A stretch of 64,000 bases of DNA, from positions 1,116,001-1,180,000 of the forward strand of contig JAXLRU010000002.1 in the NCBI GenBank assembly GCA_046330935.1. Reading direction: 5' to 3'. The stretch is from JAXLRU01 sp046330935. GTDB lineage: Bacteria > Actinomycetota > Actinomycetes > Actinomycetales > Kineosporiaceae. A program made the position numbers and the translations under genes. The notes under the pieces were generated by a model. That model worked only from the letters and a program-made list of their open reading frames with translations. It searched no databases and was not told the origin of the DNA. Positions 8,678 to 16,780 of the stretch are shown here, in pieces (position 1 is the stretch's first letter; the number at the start of each line of letters is the position of its first letter).

Positions 8678-9420
8678 GGAAGGGGGAGCGCTTCCCCGAC
8701 GACCAGGCGCAGATCGTCTTCAGCGACCCGTTCGTCGAGTACCTGGACACCCTGGCCGAGCCCGACCGCGCGTCGGTCTTGGCCGAGGTGGTCGCCCTGT
8801 GTCAGAACCCCGTCGGGACCCACCCCCTCAGCAACAGAGGCGGACACGACCGCCTCGCGGGCTGGAACACCGTCGACGTCCTGGGCAAGCGGCACCGCGT
8901 CGTGTTCTCCAGTCGGGTCGTCGACGGGGTGGGCGTCGTCGAGGTCCTCTGCGCAGGGCCCCGCAGGGCTGACGCGTCCTACGACCTGGCCAATGCTCTG
9001 CTCCGTACCGGTCTCCTGACCGACGACGAGGTCACCGAGATCTGGCAGGCGTTGACCCTGCTCGACGTGCTCGCGGAGGCCGTGGGGCTCGACGGCTGGG
9101 ACTACCGACCACCTCCAGCCCCCGACGGTCTCGTGCGGACCGCCGTCAACAGTGGACTCCTCAGCGACAGCGTCGCCCGCCTGCTCTCCTCCGACGAGAT
9201 CACCGCTGCGATGGCGGAGGGCTGGACGGAGTCCGGCCCCGACCCCGGCAGCGCCCTGCGTGCCGCCCTCTTGCGGGCGAGGGCCGGCGCCGACCCCGGA
9301 GACCTCACCAAGATCATGAAGGGCAGGGCGGCTGACCGGTGCGCGGTGGTTCTTCCCCGGACGGGCCAGGCCTGCATCCGCCGGGCGGGCCATCCGGGAG
9401 CCCACCGCAGCCGTCCCTGA
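8674..9420 (+). CDS. RelE-like toxin with a long C-terminal extension
   Basis: A 248-residue protein. Residues about 12-105 have the layout of RelE/ParE-type toxins: a helix (PFVEYLDTLAEPDRASVLAEVVAL), a Gly/Arg-rich turn (GGHDRLAGWNTVDVLGKRHRVVF) and strands ending in VEVLCAGPRR. RelE family members are ribosome-associated mRNA nucleases and usually only 85-110 residues long. Here a further 140 residues follow, mostly helical, ending in C-x10-C-x5-H-x3-H (positions about 220-242), a possible zinc site. It is coupled to the antitoxin by an ATGA overlap. The assignment of the N-terminal domain is by pattern and context; the function of the extension is unknown. Confidence 0.6.
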   Translation: MRKGERFPDDQAQIVFSDPFVEYLDTLAEPDRASVLAEVVALCQNPVGTHPLSNRGGHDRLAGWNTVDVLGKRHRVVFSSRVVDGVGVVEVLCAGPRRADASYDLANALLRTGLLTDDEVTEIWQALTLLDVLAEAVGLDGWDYRPPPAPDGLVRTAVNSGLLSDSVARLLSSDEITAAMAEGWTESGPDPGSALRAALLRARAGADPGDLTKIMKGRAADRCAVVLPRTGQACIRRAGHPGAHRSRP

Positions 9421-9430
9421 CGCCCTCGCC

Positions 9431-9996
9431 CTAAGGCCGACCGGCCGACCCCGACAGCGCCGCGAGCCGCGACGCGACCCGGGCGGCGGCATCCCGCAGC
9501 TCCGGAGGCGACACGACCTCGGCGTCGAACCCGAGCCGCGCCACGTGCCACGCGATCGCGTCGAGGTCGTCCCCGCCGGTGGTCAGCACCACCCACCCGT
9601 CCTGCTCGTCGCCTCGACGCCGGCCACCCGGTCGAGCCGGAACGTCCGCCAGTCGTCGCGGTCGACGTCCCATCCCATCAGGTACCAGCGGCGCCCGGTG
9701 GTGACGAGCCGCACCGGCTCGACGGTGCGCTCCCCGACTGCGCCGTCCCGCGCCGTGAATCGGAATCGCACCCGGACGGCGTCCCGGCAGGCACGCGCGA
9801 GCGTCACCAGCGTCTCGGGGTCGACCTGCACGGCGCCGCCCGTGAGCGTGACCGTCGCGTCGCGGACGGCGCGCACCTGCTCGCGCAGCCGCGGCGGCAT
9901 CACCTGGTCGAGCTTCGCGACGGCGCGCAGGGCGGCCTCCCCGGCCCCGGCGACCGTCCCGCCCGCGGCGAGCTCGGTCGTGCCCGCCTCGCTCAC
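9431..9996 (-). pseudogene. Truncated and frameshifted WYL-domain transcriptional regulator
   Basis: The central part is a recognisable WYL ligand-sensing domain (RWYLMGWDVDRDDWRTFRLDR), and the end is the typical C-terminal segment TTGGDDLDAIAWHVARLGF followed by PPELRDAAARVASRLA. The N-terminal winged-helix DNA-binding domain (about 60-100 residues) is missing; the frame begins in the linker, with GTG 9996 the only plausible start. The segment between LDR and TTGGDD, normally about 70 residues, is reduced to roughly 15, and the two halves are in different frames, changing near 9590. Two deletions plus a frame change indicate a dead gene, not a single base-call error. It is divergent from the DinB gene at 10059. 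Confidence 0.75.
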
Positions 9997-10058
9997 GCAC
10001 CACAGAATGCCACCCAACGCGGACCGATCCTGTCCGCATGTCCTGTCAGGGTCGGCCC

Positions 10059-10613
10059 ATGACCTGGAACGCGAAGCTCCTCGAACAGATCGACTGGCAC
10101 TGGACCCACCAGGCGCGACCGAGGCTGGAGGGCCTGACCGACGACGAATACCTGTGGGAGCCGGCACCCGACTGCTGGAGCGTGCGACGGCGCGGCGAGA
10201 GCACGGCGCCCGTTCAGGGCGGCGCGGGCGACTGGCAGATCGAGTTCGCCTTCCCCACGCCCGAGCCCCCGCCCGTGACGACGATCGCCTGGCGGCTCGG
10301 GCACGTGATCGTCGGCGTGCTCGCCATGCGCAACGCCTCGCACTTCGGTCGCGAGGCCGTCGACTACCGCTCGTTCACCTACGCGGGGACGGCCGCCGAG
10401 GCCCTCGCCCAGCTCGACGCCGAGTACGCGGCGTGGATCGAGGGCGTCAAGGGCCTCGGCGAGGACGGCCTGCTGCGCCCCTGCGGCGAGGCCGAGGGCC
10501 CCTACGCCGCCGAGCCCCTCGCCGTCCTCGTACTGCACATCAACCGCGAGCTGATCCACCACCTCGCCGAGGTGGCCCTGCTCCGCGACCTCTACCGGGC
10601 CGGCGGCCGTTGA
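10059..10613 (+). CDS. DinB-family protein
   Basis: A 184-residue four-helix-bundle protein of the DinB/YfiT superfamily, whose members bind a divalent metal through three histidines and often act as thiol-dependent transferases. Visible signatures are the opening helix LLEQIDWHWTHQARPRLEGL, the EYLWEPAPDCWSVR turn, WRLGHVIVG with the first metal His, and INRELIHHLAEVALLRDLY with the others. ATG 10059 is preferred over ATG 10038 because AGGGTCGG precedes it and it begins the conserved helix. It is divergent from the broken WYL gene and convergent with the small gene at 10624. The substrate is unknown. Confidence 0.8.
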   Translation: MTWNAKLLEQIDWHWTHQARPRLEGLTDDEYLWEPAPDCWSVRRRGESTAPVQGGAGDWQIEFAFPTPEPPPVTTIAWRLGHVIVGVLAMRNASHFGREAVDYRSFTYAGTAAEALAQLDAEYAAWIEGVKGLGEDGLLRPCGEAEGPYAAEPLAVLVLHINRELIHHLAEVALLRDLYRAGGR

Positions 10614-10623
10614 GGGACGCCGT

Positions 10624-10929
10624 TCAGGAGGGCCCGCCGGCGTCGTCGCGGACGATGCTGTGATGCACCGTTCCGGCCTCGTCGGTGTACCGGACCACCC
10701 GGTACCCCGGCGGAGGCTGGGACGCCGTGGGCTCGGCGGCGGGCGCGCGTCGCGACTCCTCCCAGCGGCGCACCTCCTCGGGCGTCGCGTAGGGCGGCGG
10801 GCCCGTCTGCGCCGGGCCGTAGAACCGGAACAGGAACCGGTACAGCCGCTGCGTCCGGGTGTGCGGACGGCTGTTCGCAGCCGCTCCGTCCCCGGGCTCC
10901 CGCGCACCGGCCGCGTCGTCCGACGTCAT
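10624..10929 (-). CDS. Small hypothetical protein
   Basis: A 101-residue hydrophilic protein starting at ATG 10929. It has a basic middle stretch (TQRLYRFLFRFYGPAQTGPPPY), a Pro-rich segment and a C-terminal half GYRVVRYTDEAGTVHHSIVRDD that could form a small beta sheet. No signal peptide or known domain is visible. It reads toward the DinB gene and away from the oxidoreductase at 10991; the 61-bp gap between the latter two must hold both start regions. I do not recognise a function. Confidence 0.55.
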   Translation of the reverse strand: MTSDDAAGAREPGDGAAANSRPHTRTQRLYRFLFRFYGPAQTGPPPYATPEEVRRWEESRRAPAAEPTASQPPPGYRVVRYTDEAGTVHHSIVRDDAGGPS

Positions 10930-10990
10930 CGTCTCGCTCCTCCTCCGCCCCGTGATGTCGAGCCTGCCAGGCGCCCGTAGGGTGCGAGGC

Positions 10991-11923
10991 ATGGACCTGC
11001 GCATCTTCACCGAACCCCAGCTCGGCGCCTCCTACGACCAGCAGCTGCGGCTGGCCCGCGCGGCCGAGGACGCGGGGTTCGACGGGTTCTTCCGGTCCGA
11101 CCATTACCTCACCATGGGCTCCCACGACGGGCTGCCCGGGCCCACCGACGCGTGGATCACGTTGGCCGGGCTGGCCCGCGAGACGTCGCGGCTGCGGCTG
11201 GGCACGCTGGTGTCGTCGGCGACGTTCCGGCAGCCCGGCGTCCTCGCGATCACGGTCGCGCAGGTCGACCAGATGTCCGGCGGCCGAATCGAGCTCGGGC
11301 TCGGTGCCGGCTGGTTCGAGGCCGAGCACGCCGCGTACGGCATCCCCTTCCCGCCGCTGGGGGAGCGGTTCGACCGGCTCGAGGAGCAGCTCGCCGTCAT
11401 CACCGGCCTGTGGGCGACGCCGCCGGGGCAGACGTTCGAGCATTCGGGGCCCCTGTACCCGATCACCGGCTCGCCCGGCCTGCCCAAGCCGGCACAGTCC
11501 CCGCGCCCGCCGATCATCATCGGCGGGGCGGGCAGGAAGCGCACGGCCGCACTCGCCGCCCGTTACGCCGACGAGTTCAACGTGCCGTTCGCCCCGCCCG
11601 AGCGCGCCGCCGAGATCGTGACGGCGATCCGCACGGCGTGCGAGGACGCCGGCCGCGACCCGTCGTCGCTCGTCTTCTCCATCGCGGGCGGGACCGCCGT
11701 GGGGCGCAGCGACGCCGACGTCGCCCGCCGTGTCGCGTTCATGGGCAACACCGTCGAGGCGCTCAAGGCCGACGGGTTCGCCGGGTCGCCCGACGAGATC
11801 GTCGCCCGCGTCGGCGAGTACGCCGAGCTGGGCATCAGCCGCGTCTACTTCCAGCTCCAGGACCACGACGACCTCGACGCGCTGGAGCTGCTCGCCTCCG
11901 ACGTCGCGCCGCAGCTTCGCTGA
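10991..11923 (+). CDS. LLM-class F420-dependent oxidoreductase (copy 1)
   Basis: A 310-residue TIM-barrel protein of the bacterial luciferase-like monooxygenase family, which in actinobacteria usually uses coenzyme F420. The start MDLRIFTEPQLGASYDQQL is followed by FFRSDHYLTMG, RLGTLVSSATFRQPGVLA, VDQMSGGRIELGLGAGW and the C-terminal PDEIVARVGEYAELGISRVYFQL, all typical of the family in this order. The length is normal. ATG 10991 begins the first barrel strand, ruling out the longer frame from 10859. It is about 70 percent identical by eye to the protein at 12525. Its substrate cannot be inferred. Confidence 0.88.
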   Translation: MDLRIFTEPQLGASYDQQLRLARAAEDAGFDGFFRSDHYLTMGSHDGLPGPTDAWITLAGLARETSRLRLGTLVSSATFRQPGVLAITVAQVDQMSGGRIELGLGAGWFEAEHAAYGIPFPPLGERFDRLEEQLAVITGLWATPPGQTFEHSGPLYPITGSPGLPKPAQSPRPPIIIGGAGRKRTAALAARYADEFNVPFAPPERAAEIVTAIRTACEDAGRDPSSLVFSIAGGTAVGRSDADVARRVAFMGNTVEALKADGFAGSPDEIVARVGEYAELGISRVYFQLQDHDDLDALELLASDVAPQLR

Positions 11924-12040
11924 ACCGGGCGAAGGTGAGTAGCCGGGCTCACGATCGGGCGTAGGGGCCGGCGTCACGCTGGAGCGGTCGCCGCACCCTG
12001 CGGCGGCGTCCAGGCTTCAGGTCCCGTGAAAGGCCCGCTC

Positions 12041-12469
12041 ATGTCCGACGCCGTCCTGCCCGCTCCCGCCCCCTCTGCCCCGCGCGGCCCCGGTGCCCGG
12101 GAGGTCGTCGTCCGCGCGCTCGCGCTCGCCGCTCTGTTCGCGGGCGGCACCGCGGCCGCCTCGGCCGCCACCGGCCCGACGTCGTTCGCGGGCATCTGGG
12201 TGATCGCGGCGCTGGTCGTCGTCACCGGCGCGTGGGCGTTCCGGGACGGCCGGCGCGGCGGTGACCGCGCTCTGGGCGCCTGGATCCGCTGCTGGCTCGC
12301 CGTGCAGGCTCTGCTCGCGGGCGCACTGGTCGTCACGCTGCTGGCGAGCAGCGGCGGGCTGGTCGCCGTCCCCGCGGCGTTCGTGCTCGCGAGCCTCGGG
12401 ATCGCCGCCTCGCTGGCGCCGCTCGCCGTCGGCGCCTCCACTCGCGGTGGGCACATGGGCACCGCCTGA
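12041..12469 (+). CDS. Small integral membrane protein
   Basis: A 142-residue protein with a Pro/Ala-rich N-terminus and four hydrophobic helices (about residues 24-45, 50-67, 86-105 and 108-128), with the positive loop FRDGRRGGDR between the second and third. ATG 12041 has GAAAGG 7 bases upstream and is chosen over GTG 12026. No catalytic motif is present. It sits between the two LLM oxidoreductases on the same strand, with 117 and 55 bp gaps, and may be transcribed with the second. The function is unknown. Confidence 0.65.
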   Translation: MSDAVLPAPAPSAPRGPGAREVVVRALALAALFAGGTAAASAATGPTSFAGIWVIAALVVVTGAWAFRDGRRGGDRALGAWIRCWLAVQALLAGALVVTLLASSGGLVAVPAAFVLASLGIAASLAPLAVGASTRGGHMGTA

Positions 12470-12524
12470 CCTCACGCGCGTAAGCCGAGTCCGGCGTTAC
12501 GGAGCGTGCCTAGGGTGAGCGGCC

Positions 12525-13457
12525 ATGGACGTCCGGCTCTACACCCGCCCCCAGCTCGGCGCGACGTACGACCAGCAGTTGCGCCTGGCCCGCCTGGCCG
12601 AGCAGGCCGGCTTCACCGGGTTCTTCCTGCCCGACCACTACCTCACGATGGGGCGCTCCGACGGCCTGCCCGGGCCGTCCGACGCCTGGACGGTGCTGGC
12701 CGGGCTGGCGCGTGAGACGACGACGATCCGCCTCGGCACGCTCGTCAGCTCGGTGACGTTCCGGCTGCCCGGCGTCCTCGCGATCCAGGTGGCGCAGGTC
12801 GACCAGATGTCCGGCGGCCGGGTCGAGCTCGGGCTCGGCGCCGGCTGGTACGAGGCCGAGCACACCGCGTACGGGCTGCCGTTCCCGCCCCTGGGCGAGC
12901 GGTTCGACTGGCTGGAGGAGCAGCTCGCCGTCGTCACCGGGCTGTGGACGACGCCGCCTGGCGGATCGTTCGACCACCCCGGGCCGCGGTGGCCGATCAG
13001 CGGGTCGCCGGCGCTGCCCAAGCCCGTCCAGTCGCCCCACCCGCCGCTGATCCTCGGCGGATCGGGGCGCCGGCGCACCCCGGCGCTCGCCGCCCGCTAC
13101 GCCGCCGAGTTCAACGTGCCGTTCGCGCCCCGGGAGCGGACCCGGGAGCTGATCGACGGCGTCCACGAGGCGTGCCGGGAGATCGGCCGGGACCCCGGCT
13201 CGCTCGTCCTGTCCTATGCCGCCACCACCGCGGTCGGGCTGAGCGACGCCGACGTCGAGCGCCGCATCTCGTTCACCGGGCGGCCCGCCGACGAGGTGAG
13301 GCAGGTGGGGTTCGTCGGCAGCCCCGGCCAGGTCGTCGACCGGATCGGCCGCTACGCCGAGCTCGGCGTCGAGCGCGTCTATCTGCAGCTCGAGGACTAC
13401 GACGACCTCGCCGCCCTCGACCTGCTCGCCACCGAGGTCCTGCCGCAGGTGGTCTGA
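12525..13457 (+). CDS. LLM-class F420-dependent oxidoreductase (copy 2)
   Basis: A 310-residue paralogue of the protein at 10991 with the same length and the same ordered motifs (MDVRLYTRPQLGATYDQQL, FFLPDHYLTMG, VDQMSGGRVELGLGAGW, GRYAELGVERVYLQLEDYDD). Residue changes cluster in the middle of the barrel and the C-terminal helices, as expected if substrate preference has diverged. It ends 265 bp before fliG, which reads toward it; that gap holds the 60-bp tandem repeats. The two genes most simply reflect a local duplication, with the small membrane protein gene lying between the copies. Confidence 0.88.
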   Translation: MDVRLYTRPQLGATYDQQLRLARLAEQAGFTGFFLPDHYLTMGRSDGLPGPSDAWTVLAGLARETTTIRLGTLVSSVTFRLPGVLAIQVAQVDQMSGGRVELGLGAGWYEAEHTAYGLPFPPLGERFDWLEEQLAVVTGLWTTPPGGSFDHPGPRWPISGSPALPKPVQSPHPPLILGGSGRRRTPALAARYAAEFNVPFAPRERTRELIDGVHEACREIGRDPGSLVLSYAATTAVGLSDADVERRISFTGRPADEVRQVGFVGSPGQVVDRIGRYAELGVERVYLQLEDYDDLAALDLLATEVLPQVV

Positions 13458-13520
13458 GGAGCGCAGCCGGGCTGGAGGGAGGCGTTCCTGCGCCCCTCCG
13501 TGCTCGCGCATCGGACAGGG

Positions 13521-13700
13521 CGCCGCAGATGGTCCGGGGACGGTCTGCGACGCAGTGCGCCGGGGATGCTCCATCAGCAGCGCCGCAGATGGTCCGGGGA
13601 TGGTCTGCGACGCAGTGCGCCGTGGATGCTCCATCAGCAGCGCCGCAGATGCTCCGGGGACGGTCTGCGACACATTGCGCCGCAAACCGTCCCGGAGCAG
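13521..13700. repeat. Three tandem copies of a 60-bp unit between convergent genes
   Basis: Units are at 13521-13580, 13581-13640 and 13641-13700. The first two differ at only a few bases; the third diverges over its last 20 bp. Each unit holds the dyad CGCAGA ... TCTGCG around GTCCGGGGAC. The unit length is a multiple of three, but no supported gene covers it. There are no spacers, so it is not a CRISPR array. Confidence 0.9.
13652..13697. terminator. Inverted repeat, probable terminator between LLM copy 2 and fliG
   Basis: The arms at 13652-13669 and 13681-13697 pair over about 17 bp with one mismatch and one bulge (CTCCGGG...TGCG against CGCA...CCCGGAG), with an 11-base loop. It lies 26 bp beyond the fliG stop and could serve both convergent transcripts. 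No T tract follows. Confidence 0.5.
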
Positions 13701-13722
13701 AGCGAACCCGAGCCGAGCCGGC

Positions 13723-14736
13723 TCAGCTCACGAACTCCTCGTCGCCACCACGGGCGATCATGATCTGACCGGACTGCTCCAGGGCCCGGATCTCCTGGAC
13801 GACCTTGGCCTGCGACTCCTCCACCTGCGAGAGGCGGACGGCGCCGAGCAGCTCGATCTCCTCGACGAGGTTCTCGGCGGCACGCGTGGACAGGTTGCGC
13901 AGGACCTTCTCGCGCACCTCGGTCCGCACACCCTTGAGGGCCAGGGCGAGGTCGCCGGACTCGACGTTGCGCAGGACCAGCTGGATCGACTTGTCGTCCA
14001 GGGTGGTGATGTCCTCGAAGATGAACATCTTCTTCCGCACCTGCTCGGACAGGTCGCCGTCCACCGACTCCAGGCCTTCGAGGATCATGCGCTCCGTCGC
14101 CCGGTCGGCGCGGTTGATGATCGCGACCAGCGGGCCGACGCCACCGACGGACGACAGTTCCTGCGGGCCGAGGACCGTGGACATGCGCCGGTCGAGCTCG
14201 CGCTCGACGAGCCGGATGACGTCGGGCGAGGCGCGCTCCATGAGAGCGATCCGGTATGCGACGTCGGTCTGCAGCTTCTGGTCGAAGCCCGACAGGACGA
14301 TCGCGGACTGGGCGGGGGACAGGTGCGCGAGCACCAGCGCAATGGTCTGCGGGTGCTCGTCGGCGAGGAACGACAGCAGCTGGCGCGGGTCGGCGCGGCG
14401 CATGCTCTCGAAGGGCATCTCGGCGAGGGTGGCGCCGAGGCGTTCGAGGATCTCGTCGGCGCGGTCGGAGCCGAGGCCCTCGGCGAGCAGCTGCCGCGCG
14501 AGGTCCATGCCGCCGCGGCCGACACGGTTGTGGTTGACGAGGGTCTCGTGCGCCTCGGACAGGACGACGTCGGCCTCTTTCGAGGTGACCTCGCGCAGCT
14601 TGACGATCTCGGCGGTGAGGTCCTCGACCATGCTTTCGGGCAGCAACGAGAGCACGCGCGCGGCGTTGTCCCGCCCGAGCTGGGTGAGCAGGATGGCAGC
14701 CTTGCGCAGCCCCGAGAGCGCTGTGGCTGTGGTCAC
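13723..14736 (-). CDS. fliG: Flagellar motor switch protein FliG
   Basis: FliG is the rotor protein that binds the MS ring and contacts the stator for torque. The 337 residues contain the N-terminal domain (GLRKAAILLTQLG), the middle domain with the EHPQT motif (ADEHPQTIALVLAHL) and the C-terminal torque helix (MFIFEDITTLDDKSIQLVLRNV, with the conserved charged positions). The length is normal. The GTG start shares one base with the fliF stop. It is the last gene of the flgB-flgC-fliE-fliF-fliG operon; the usual next genes fliH and fliI are not downstream. Confidence 0.97.
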   Translation of the reverse strand: MTTATALSGLRKAAILLTQLGRDNAARVLSLLPESMVEDLTAEIVKLREVTSKEADVVLSEAHETLVNHNRVGRGGMDLARQLLAEGLGSDRADEILERLGATLAEMPFESMRRADPRQLLSFLADEHPQTIALVLAHLSPAQSAIVLSGFDQKLQTDVAYRIALMERASPDVIRLVERELDRRMSTVLGPQELSSVGGVGPLVAIINRADRATERMILEGLESVDGDLSEQVRKKMFIFEDITTLDDKSIQLVLRNVESGDLALALKGVRTEVREKVLRNLSTRAAENLVEEIELLGAVRLSQVEESQAKVVQEIRALEQSGQIMIARGGDEEFVS

Positions 14737-16349
14737 TAGCTCACGCTCCGCTCCGACAGCCAGCTCTGGATGACGGCGGCGACGTCCTCCGGCTGGTTGT
14801 CGACGAGGGTCGCGACGCGCTCGCGGATGCGCTCACGCTCGGCGGCGAGCTCGTCGGCGCTGGGCAGCGCCTCGATCGTGGCGGTGATCGCGGCGGGCCC
14901 CGGCTGCGCGGGGATGAGCATGTTCCCGCCACCGAAGGGCGAGGCGGGCAGGTCGGCGACGGTCGCGGAGACCTTGGCCTTCTTCTTGCCCCGGCGCGAG
15001 AGCAGGAAGAGCATGATCAGGCCGAGCAGGACCAGGCCCGACTTCTTGCCGAGGTCGAGGTAGGAGTCCAGCTGCGCCTGCTTGGCCTGCGTGGCGAGCT
15101 CCTTGGCGGACGCCGCGGCGGCCGTGGTGTCGAACGCCATCGAGTCGACCTGCACGCTGTCGCCCCGGGTCGTGTCGATGCCGAGGGCCTTCTCGACCAG
15201 CGCCTGCACCTTGGCCGGGTCGGGCGCCGGGTCGGCCTTCGCGTCGAGGATGACGGCGGCCGACAGCTTCTCGACCTTGCCGGGAGCGCCCTGCGAGCGC
15301 ACCACCGACTTGTCGATCGGCACCTGCTTGGCGCCGTTGGACTTGCGGTAGCTGCCCGCGCCGGTGGCGCTGGGCTGCGGCGACAGGGTCGGCCAGGTCT
15401 GGCCGAGGGCACCGCCGTTGCCGCTGACCGCGGAGTTGTACAGCTCGTCGGAGGAGGACTCGGCGGTGGGCGAGACGCTCGGGATCGGCTGGTACTTCTC
15501 GCTGACGGTCTCGGTGGAGTCGAAGTTCAGCGTGGCGTTGACCTGCACGGTGGCGTGCCCGGGGCCGAGGACGCGGTCGAGCATCGCCTGCACCTCACCG
15601 GCGCGCCGGGCCTCGAACGCGGCGGTCTGCTGGTCGGCCTCGCCGGCAGCGGACGACGCGCCGTTGACGCCGGTCTCGGGCGAGGACAGCAGCTTGCCGG
15701 TCGAGTCGGTGACCGTGACGTCGTCGGGGGACAGTCCCTCGACGCTGCCGGCCACGAGGTGGGTGACCGAGCGCACCTGGTCGCGGCCGATCGCCACGCC
15801 GGGGCGCAGCTGCAGCAGCACCGAGGCGGTGGGCCGGTCCTGCTCGGTGGCGAAGACGTCCTTCTTCGGCAGGGCGAGGTGGACGACGGCCGTGTTCACG
15901 CCGTCCATGGCCTGCAGGGTCTTGCTCAGCTCGCCCTCGAGGGCGCGCCGGTAGGTGACGTTCTGCTGGAAGTCGGTCTGGGTCAGGCCGCCCTTGGAGT
16001 CCAGCAGCGAGTACCCGGCGGAGTCGGAGCCCGCGGGCAGACCCTTGCCGCTCATCTGGACGCGCAGGTCGTAGACCTGCGACTGGGGCACCATCACGGT
16101 GTGGCCGCCGTCGGTCAGCTCGTACTTCACGCCCGAGGCCTGCAGCTGCTCGACGATCGCGTTGGCGTCGCTGCCCGAGAGGTTGCCGAACAGCGGCGTG
16201 AGCGCCGGCTGCGCGACGAGGCGGGAGAGGAACACCGCGCCGAGCACGAGGCCCACGACGGCGACGGCGACGATCGCCTTCTGCCCGGTCGTGAAGCCGT
16301 CGAGGACGGTCTTCGCCTTGGTCTGGGCCTTGCCCAGTCGCCCGTTCAC
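14736..16349 (-). CDS. fliF: Flagellar MS-ring protein FliF
   Basis: FliF forms the membrane MS ring on which the flagellar basal body assembles. The 537-residue protein has an N-terminal membrane helix (AIVAVAVVGLVLGAVFLSRL, about residues 28-47), ring-building motifs with the conserved QNVTYRRALEGELSKTLQAM, a Ser/Thr-rich disordered segment near 290-350, and a second helix (GLVLLGLIMLFLLSRRGKKK) before the C-terminal FliG-binding tail. The tail ends WLSERSVS, close to the form expected for FliG contact. It overlaps fliE by ATGA and fliG by one base, so all three are translationally coupled. Confidence 0.97.
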   Translation of the reverse strand: MNGRLGKAQTKAKTVLDGFTTGQKAIVAVAVVGLVLGAVFLSRLVAQPALTPLFGNLSGSDANAIVEQLQASGVKYELTDGGHTVMVPQSQVYDLRVQMSGKGLPAGSDSAGYSLLDSKGGLTQTDFQQNVTYRRALEGELSKTLQAMDGVNTAVVHLALPKKDVFATEQDRPTASVLLQLRPGVAIGRDQVRSVTHLVAGSVEGLSPDDVTVTDSTGKLLSSPETGVNGASSAAGEADQQTAAFEARRAGEVQAMLDRVLGPGHATVQVNATLNFDSTETVSEKYQPIPSVSPTAESSSDELYNSAVSGNGGALGQTWPTLSPQPSATGAGSYRKSNGAKQVPIDKSVVRSQGAPGKVEKLSAAVILDAKADPAPDPAKVQALVEKALGIDTTRGDSVQVDSMAFDTTAAAASAKELATQAKQAQLDSYLDLGKKSGLVLLGLIMLFLLSRRGKKKAKVSATVADLPASPFGGGNMLIPAQPGPAAITATIEALPSADELAAERERIRERVATLVDNQPEDVAAVIQSWLSERSVS

Positions 16350-16780
16350 AGCGGCATCCGCATGATCTCGTTGAAGGCGTCGAGCGCCTTGTTCCGGATG
16401 GTCGTGGTCAGCTCGGTGGCGACCTGCGCCTCGTTGGCGGCGATCACGTAGTCGTGGATGTCGTTGAGGTCACCGGTGGCGGCGTCCACGGCCTTGGACT
16501 GCGCGACCTTGTCGGTGGCCTCCAGCGACTCCAGGCTGCGGCCGAGCACGGCGCCGAAGTCGAGGCCCGACGCCGAGTCGGCACCCGTGACGCCGCCGAT
16601 GCCGGTGACGCCGAGGCCGCCCTCGACGCCGCTGGTCGCGCCCGCGCCGGTGCTGCCCGACAGCATCTGCGTCTGCCACGCCTGCGCCAGCCCGCCGACG
16701 CCGCCGATCCCCGAGGCGCCGCCGGCGCCCCCGATCGCGCCGATCCCGCCCACGCCCGTCAGGGCCTCCAGCCCGGCCAT
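16346..16780 (-). CDS. fliE: Flagellar hook-basal body protein FliE
   Basis: FliE joins the MS ring to the proximal rod. The C-terminal half is canonical: LNDIHDYVIAANEAQVATEL followed by TTTIRNKALDAFNEIMRMPL. The first 75 residues are unusually Gly-rich (repeated GGxG), making this protein 144 residues against about 105 in model bacteria; such extended FliE proteins are a low-complexity variation and not a fusion. The start shares its first base with the flgC stop, and the stop overlaps fliF. Confidence 0.92.
   Translation of the reverse strand: MAGLEALTGVGGIGAIGGAGGASGIGGVGGLAQAWQTQMLSGSTGAGATSGVEGGLGVTGIGGVTGADSASGLDFGAVLGRSLESLEATDKVAQSKAVDAATGDLNDIHDYVIAANEAQVATELTTTIRNKALDAFNEIMRMPL

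Noticed and set aside
13521..13700. CRISPR array
   Set aside because: The repeats are directly adjacent 60-bp units without unique spacers, and no cas genes are present.
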